From Candidatus Aerophobota bacterium (lineage in GTDB: Bacteria > Aerophobota > Aerophobia > Aerophobales > JAGGXI01), in the NCBI GenBank assembly GCA_021163155.1, contig JAGGXI010000072.1, positions 1 through 49,221 on the forward strand: 49,221 nt of DNA, read 5' to 3'. Position numbers and translations under genes: made by a program. Shown here piece by piece: positions 45,825 through 49,221 of this stretch; positions within the stretch are counted from its first letter, which is position 1; every line of letters begins with the position of its first letter. The notes beneath the pieces are model-generated. The model had not been told where the DNA came from, ran no database searches, and was given only the letters and a program-made list of their open reading frames with translations.

Positions 45825-45897
45825 AGCCCACGACCGGATTTGAACCGGTGACCTCATCCTTACCAAGGATGTGCTCTACCCTCTGAGCTACATGGGC
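45825..45897 (-). tRNA. tRNA-Thr (anticodon GGT)
   Basis: 73 bases. The acceptor stem GCCCATG/CGTGGGC, D arm GCTC/GAGC, anticodon stem CATCC/GGATG with loop TTGGTAA, and T arm ACCGGTTCAAATCCGGT all fold. The discriminator is T and no CCA is encoded, unlike the other two tRNAs here. It lies 56 bases before the tuf start. Confidence 0.95.
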
Positions 45898-46014
45898 ATC
45901 AAGAAAAAACAAAATTGAGAAATAAGAATTAAGAAAATAATGAATAAACTTTATCAGCCTCCCAAAGATTAGAAAGCCCCTTTAATCCTTTATCCTTCTA
46001 ATCCTGCTTTTTTC

Positions 46015-46099
46015 TGGTGGGGAGGGATGGATTTGAACCACCGAAGGCAACGCCAACGGGTTTACAGCCCGTTCCATTTGACCGCTCTGGAACCTCCCC
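46015..46099 (-). tRNA. tRNA-Tyr (anticodon GTA)
   Basis: 85 bases with an encoded CCA after discriminator A. The acceptor stem GGGGAGG/CCTCCCC is perfect. The anticodon stem ACGGG/CCCGT carries loop CTGTAAA. A class II long variable arm (TGGCGTTGCCTTCGG region) follows, as expected for bacterial tRNA-Tyr. Tyr-Thr-tuf is an ancient arrangement; the tRNA-Gly often found between them is absent. Confidence 0.95.
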
Positions 46100-46109
46100 A
46101 AAAAAAATG

Positions 46110-46198
46110 GTTTATTGAGTTTTTTGGGTTTTAAAGGTTAAAATAATTCATAAGTAAGATAACTCAAAGAACTCAACAAACTAACTAACTCAATAAAC
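46110..46198. repeat. 12-base inverted repeat between tRNA-Tyr and ppdK
   Basis: GTTTATTGAGTT (46110-46121) and AACTCAATAAAC (46187-46198) are perfect reverse complements 65 bases apart, and the right copy touches the ppdK stop codon. AACTCAA and ACTAACT words recur between them. It may be a processing or termination structure between the ppdK mRNA and the tRNA. I also see a weak TTGAGT-16-TATTTT promoter-like pair inside. Confidence 0.5.
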
Positions 46199-48852
46199 TA
46201 ACTTTGGTCTTCTTCTATTTTTGCCTGTGCTGCAGCTAAACGAGCGATAGGAACCCTATACGGCGAACAGCTTACATAATCCAATCCTACACGATGGCAA
46301 AACTTAACCGAAGAAGGTTCACCTCCATGTTCTCCACAGATACCTACTTCTAAGTTATTATTTTCTTTATGTCCTCTTTCTGTTCCTATCTTCACAAGCT
46401 CTCCCACACCTTCCTGGTCTAGCACCTGGAAAGGATCCTCCTTTATTATATTCTTTTCTATATATATAGGGATAAACTTTCCTTCTGCGTCATCCCGACT
46501 AAAACCAAATGTAGTTTGTGTCAAATCATTGGTACCAAAGGAGAAAAAATCAGCAAATTTAGCAATTTTGCCAGCACATAAAGCAGCTCGGGGAAGCTCT
46601 ATCATTGTACCTATCTTATACTCAAACCGAATCCCTTTATTCTTCATTACTTCTTCAGCTACTTCAACAACCTCTTTCCTGAGAATTGACAATTCCCTTT
46701 CATTAACAACCAGGGGAATCATAATCTCCGGATAAACCTTAACCCCTTCTTGTATTAATTCTGCTGCAGCCCCAAAAACAGCCCTTGCCTGCATTTTATA
46801 AACCTCAGGGAAGGTAATCCCCAATCTACAACCTCTGTGTCCCATCATAGGATTTATCTCACGTAAGGTTACTACTCTCTGTAAAATTTTATCTTTCTCG
46901 GCAATTTTTTCCTTATTCCCATTTTGTAGACGTAATGTATTTAATTCCACCAATAAATTCTCATAATTAGGTAAAAATTCATGAAGAGGAGGGTCAAGCA
47001 AACGAATAATCACAGGTAATCCTTCCATTTCTTTAAAAATTTCTTTAAAGTCTTTCTTTTGCATAGGCTCTAACTTCTTAGCGAACTTGTCCCTCTCCTC
47101 CCGATTATCAGCTAAAATCATCTGTTGGACAAAAGGGAGTCTATCCTTGCCAAAGAACATATGTTCCGTTCGGCAAAGCCCAATACCTTTTGCTCCTAAT
47201 TCACGAGCTATTTTTGCATCTTTAGGAGTATCTGCATTAGTTCTCACACCCAGAGTTCTCACTTCATCTGCCCACTTCATAAGTTTTTCAAAATCACCAC
47301 TTAACTCAGGCTCAAGCATAGGAATCGTGCCCCTCATCACTTCACCTGTACTCCCATCCAGAGTAATTAAATCACCTTCTCTAAAAATACATCTGTTTAC
47401 TTCAAATTTTTTATTTTTTTCATCAACTTTTATCTCTTCACATCCAGCTACACAACACTTACCCATCCCTCTGGCTACAACAGCTGCATGCGAGGTCATT
47501 CCCCCTCGAGCGGTAAGTATCCCCTGAGCTACAGCCATTCCATGTATATCTTCTGGGGATGTCTCCTGACGGACTAAAATCACCTTATCTCCTTTGTTAG
47601 CCACTTCTACTGCTCTATCCGCTGTAAAAACTATTTTCCCTACAGCTGCTCCTGGAGAAGCTGGTAATCCCCTGGCAAGAACTTCAACCTTTGCCTTAGG
47701 GTCGATTCGGCGATGGAGTAACTGCTCTAACTGTTCAGGCTTTACTCTCATTAAAGCTTCTTCTTTGGTAATTAGCCCCTCTTGAACCATCTCGCAAGCT
47801 ATTTTTATAGCTGCTTGAGCGGTTCTCTTTGCCGTTCTGGTTTGTAAAAGATAAAGCTTTTCTTTCTCTATTGTAAACTCAAAGTCTTGAACATCTCTAT
47901 AATGTTTTTCTAACTTTTGGGTTACTTCTAATAATTCCTCATAAGCTTCGGGCATATCTTCCTTTAGTTTAGACAAAGATTTAGGAGTTCTTATACCAGC
48001 AACTACATCTTCTCCCTGAGCATTAATTAAATACTCTCCATAAAGCTTATTTTCCCCTATAGCGGGGTCCCTGGTAAATCCAACACCTGTACCTGAATTA
48101 TTCCCCATATTACCAAAAACCATTGCTTGAACATTAACAGCTGTCCCCCAATGCCCGGGAATTCTATTAATCCTGCGATAACTAATAGCCCTTTTATTAT
48201 TCCAGGATGCAAAAACAGCATTTATAGCCATTTCTAATTGTTTAAAAGGGTCTTGAGGAAATGACATTTTCTTTTTATTTTTTATTAACTTTTTAAATTC
48301 TACCACTATTTCTTTAAAATCTTCCGAAGTTAAATCAACATCTTCCTGAATATTTTTGTTTTTCTTTTTTTTCTCCAGGATACTTTCAAACTCTTCCCCT
48401 TTAATCCCTAAAACTACATTTCCAAACATTTGTAGAAGTCTTCTATAAGCATCGTAAGCAAAACGCTCATTTTTTGTCTGTTTAGCCAATCCCTCTACTG
48501 CCCTATCATTTAAACCTAAATTGAGGACTGTATCCATCATTCCCGGCATAGATATTCTCGCTCCCGAACGAACAGAAATTAACAAAGGATTAACGGCATC
48601 TCCAAATTTTTTCCCCGTTATCTCCTCCACCTTTTTCAAATTTTCTCTTATCTCTTTATTTAATCCTTCTGGATAATTGCCTTTTTGGGTATAATAAGTA
48701 CATACCTCGGTACTAATGGTGAACCCAGGAGGAACTCGAACACCTAAATTTGACATTTCAGCAAGATTAGCTCCTTTTCCTCCTAAAAGATCTTTCATCT
48801 TTGTTGAACCTTCTGCCTTTCCCTCTTTAAAAAAATAAATATATCTCCCCAT
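46198..48852 (-). CDS. ppdK: Pyruvate, phosphate dikinase
   Basis: 884 residues. It interconverts pyruvate, ATP and phosphate with phosphoenolpyruvate, AMP and pyrophosphate. The N-terminal nucleotide-binding domain has GGKGANLAEMSNLGVRVPPG. The phosphohistidine domain has GGMTSHAAVVARGMG with catalytic H455. The C-terminal pyruvate-binding barrel has GICGEHGGEP with catalytic C839, then DYVSCSPYRVPIARLAAAQ. The gene is long but typical. Two promoter-like sequences precede it. Its neighbours are tRNA genes and the elongation-factor cluster, with no other metabolic gene nearby. The regulatory kinase gene is not seen. Confidence 0.98.
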   Translation of the reverse strand: MGRYIYFFKEGKAEGSTKMKDLLGGKGANLAEMSNLGVRVPPGFTISTEVCTYYTQKGNYPEGLNKEIRENLKKVEEITGKKFGDAVNPLLISVRSGARISMPGMMDTVLNLGLNDRAVEGLAKQTKNERFAYDAYRRLLQMFGNVVLGIKGEEFESILEKKKKNKNIQEDVDLTSEDFKEIVVEFKKLIKNKKKMSFPQDPFKQLEMAINAVFASWNNKRAISYRRINRIPGHWGTAVNVQAMVFGNMGNNSGTGVGFTRDPAIGENKLYGEYLINAQGEDVVAGIRTPKSLSKLKEDMPEAYEELLEVTQKLEKHYRDVQDFEFTIEKEKLYLLQTRTAKRTAQAAIKIACEMVQEGLITKEEALMRVKPEQLEQLLHRRIDPKAKVEVLARGLPASPGAAVGKIVFTADRAVEVANKGDKVILVRQETSPEDIHGMAVAQGILTARGGMTSHAAVVARGMGKCCVAGCEEIKVDEKNKKFEVNRCIFREGDLITLDGSTGEVMRGTIPMLEPELSGDFEKLMKWADEVRTLGVRTNADTPKDAKIARELGAKGIGLCRTEHMFFGKDRLPFVQQMILADNREERDKFAKKLEPMQKKDFKEIFKEMEGLPVIIRLLDPPLHEFLPNYENLLVELNTLRLQNGNKEKIAEKDKILQRVVTLREINPMMGHRGCRLGITFPEVYKMQARAVFGAAAELIQEGVKVYPEIMIPLVVNERELSILRKEVVEVAEEVMKNKGIRFEYKIGTMIELPRAALCAGKIAKFADFFSFGTNDLTQTTFGFSRDDAEGKFIPIYIEKNIIKEDPFQVLDQEGVGELVKIGTERGHKENNNLEVGICGEHGGEPSSVKFCHRVGLDYVSCSPYRVPIARLAAAQAKIEEDQS

Positions 48853-48890
48853 TTTCTTTCCTTAAAATTTAAAATTCCTATTTTATTTTT

Positions 48891-48918
48891 ATATTATTTT
48901 ATTTTAAGCCTTTGTCAA
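48891..48918 (-). promoter_or_regulatory. ppdK promoter P2 (proximal)
   Basis: TTGACA (48918-48913) and TAATAT (48896-48891) are 16 bases apart, giving a leader of roughly 35 bases for ppdK. The -35 box is exact and the -10 box matches the consensus at four positions. An AAGG ribosome site lies just before the ppdK ATG. Confidence 0.55.
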
Positions 48919-48934
48919 CTCCCTTAAAAAAAGG

Positions 48935-49036
48935 CTCTGAAAACCTGAACAGTCTCCTGATTACACAGATTTAATAATCTAATCTGTGTAATTTAGACTT
49001 TTATCTATGAAATCAGATATCTCTGGCTCTTTCAGA
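48935..49036. repeat. TCTGAAA element, ppdK member
   Basis: Arms CTCTGAAAA (48935-48943) and TTTCAGA (49030-49036) face each other as inverted repeats. The interior carries the 34-base segment 48981-49014 shared with the mcsA member, and the GATTACACAGATT hairpin. The whole element lies between promoters P1 and P2, so it would be transcribed from P1 as leader RNA. Confidence 0.55.
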
Positions 49037-49057
49037 AATCTCAAAAAATTATTTTTT

Positions 49058-49085
49058 ATTATAATAAATTCCCATTCTCTGTCAA
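49058..49085 (-). promoter_or_regulatory. ppdK promoter P1 (distal, near-consensus)
   Basis: TTGACA (49085-49080) and TATAAT (49063-49058) are both exact consensus boxes, 16 bases apart. The -35 box is the end of repeat A. If active, it would give a leader of about 200 bases containing the inverted-repeat element. This is the best match to a sigma-70 promoter that I found in the window. Confidence 0.6.
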
Positions 49086-49118
49086 GAATATCTCGGGACT
49101 TTTCCCCTCCGTCGTTGT
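49080..49118. repeat. Dispersed repeat A, right copy
   Basis: Partner of 123-161. Here the end of the repeat supplies the TTGACA box of promoter P1. The GGGACTTTTCCC core is a small palindrome, partly preserved as GGACTTTTCTCC in the left copy. Confidence 0.75.
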
Positions 49119-49165
49119 ATATCCGCTTTGGATTGTTTCTGCTCATCTTCTCGTTAAGGTAGCTC

Positions 49166-49221
49166 CTATAATGCTCCTTCGGGGAAAGTACCTCGATAGC
49201 CATACAAACCCCGAAGTAATA
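49166..49221. repeat. Dispersed repeat B, right copy (cut by window end)
   Basis: Partner of 342-398. On the minus strand CTTCGGGG and CCCCGAAG pair perfectly around ATGGCTATCGAGGTAC, a stem that is not preserved in the left copy. The repeat may continue beyond the window. Confidence 0.7.

Larger units (their letters stand above)
48853..49221. other. ppdK upstream region with repeats and promoters
   Basis: I see no credible gene. A 74-codon frame from 49203 to 48979 is made of dispersed-repeat sequence and a promoter and has no recognisable domain. The region contains promoter P2 (48891-48918), the TCTGAAA element (48935-49036), a 12-base-pair hairpin GATTACACAGATT/AATCTGTGTAAT (48959-48992), promoter P1 (49058-49085), and repeats A and B continuing to the window edge. 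Confidence 0.65.

Noticed and set aside
45898-46014. A fourth tRNA (Gly) between tRNA-Thr and tRNA-Tyr
   Set aside because: No cloverleaf can be formed. The gap holds A/T-rich repeats and CCTTTAATCC words only.
48979-49203. A 74-codon minus-strand frame starting MAIEVLSPKEHYRSYLNEKM
   Set aside because: It is composed of dispersed repeats A and B plus the TCTGAAA element and spans a consensus promoter. The homologous left copy has a one-base difference that changes the frame, so coding is not conserved.

Overview
The window is A+T-rich bacterial chromosome in which every gene I can support lies on the minus strand, so transcription runs from high to low coordinates. The gene content (PilM/N/O/P plus a secretin, hence an outer membrane; McsA/McsB; a fused RpoB-RpoC; pyruvate phosphate dikinase; zinc-type S14, L33 and L36) suggests an uncultured diderm lineage of a candidate-phylum kind. 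I cannot name the phylum from this sequence alone. Neither end of the window is a natural boundary.

Layout in transcription order. 49221-48853: dispersed repeats and two strong-looking promoters. 48852-44055: ppdK, tRNA-Tyr, tRNA-Thr, tuf, rpmG, tRNA-Trp and secE. 44053-34475: nusG, rplK, rplA, rplJ, rplL and a single reading frame of 2256 codons holding both RpoB and RpoC. 34450-16873: rpsL, rpsG, fusA, then the S10, spc and alpha ribosomal-protein operons through secY, adk, infA, rpmJ, rpoA and rplQ. truA follows. 15833-14276: mcsA-mcsB. 14192-5397: tilS, dtd, pilM, pilN, pilO, pilP and two secretin-related genes. 5227-533: purE, a cyclophilin-like gene, eno, ftsH and ruvC. 532-1: repeats only.

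About forty translation and transcription genes are merged into one co-directional super-cluster with many 4-base stop/start overlaps. Where the cluster does have gaps, several hold hairpins or short dispersed repeats. rpmD (L30) and map, usual members of the spc operon, are absent from their normal places.

The most unusual locus is the pilus secretin. A protein of 605 residues carries the secretin N-terminal (STN) domain and six and a half N1-like units. The next gene, of 770 residues, has its own signal peptide, the other half of an N1-like unit, the outer-membrane secretin domain, and then seven more N1-like units placed after the secretin domain. This looks like a PilQ split inside one ring-building domain, with a large repeat array where secretins normally end. 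The RpoB-RpoC fusion is the second notable feature. Several families of short inverted-repeat elements, two of them shared between opposite ends of the window or between promoter regions, form a third layer.
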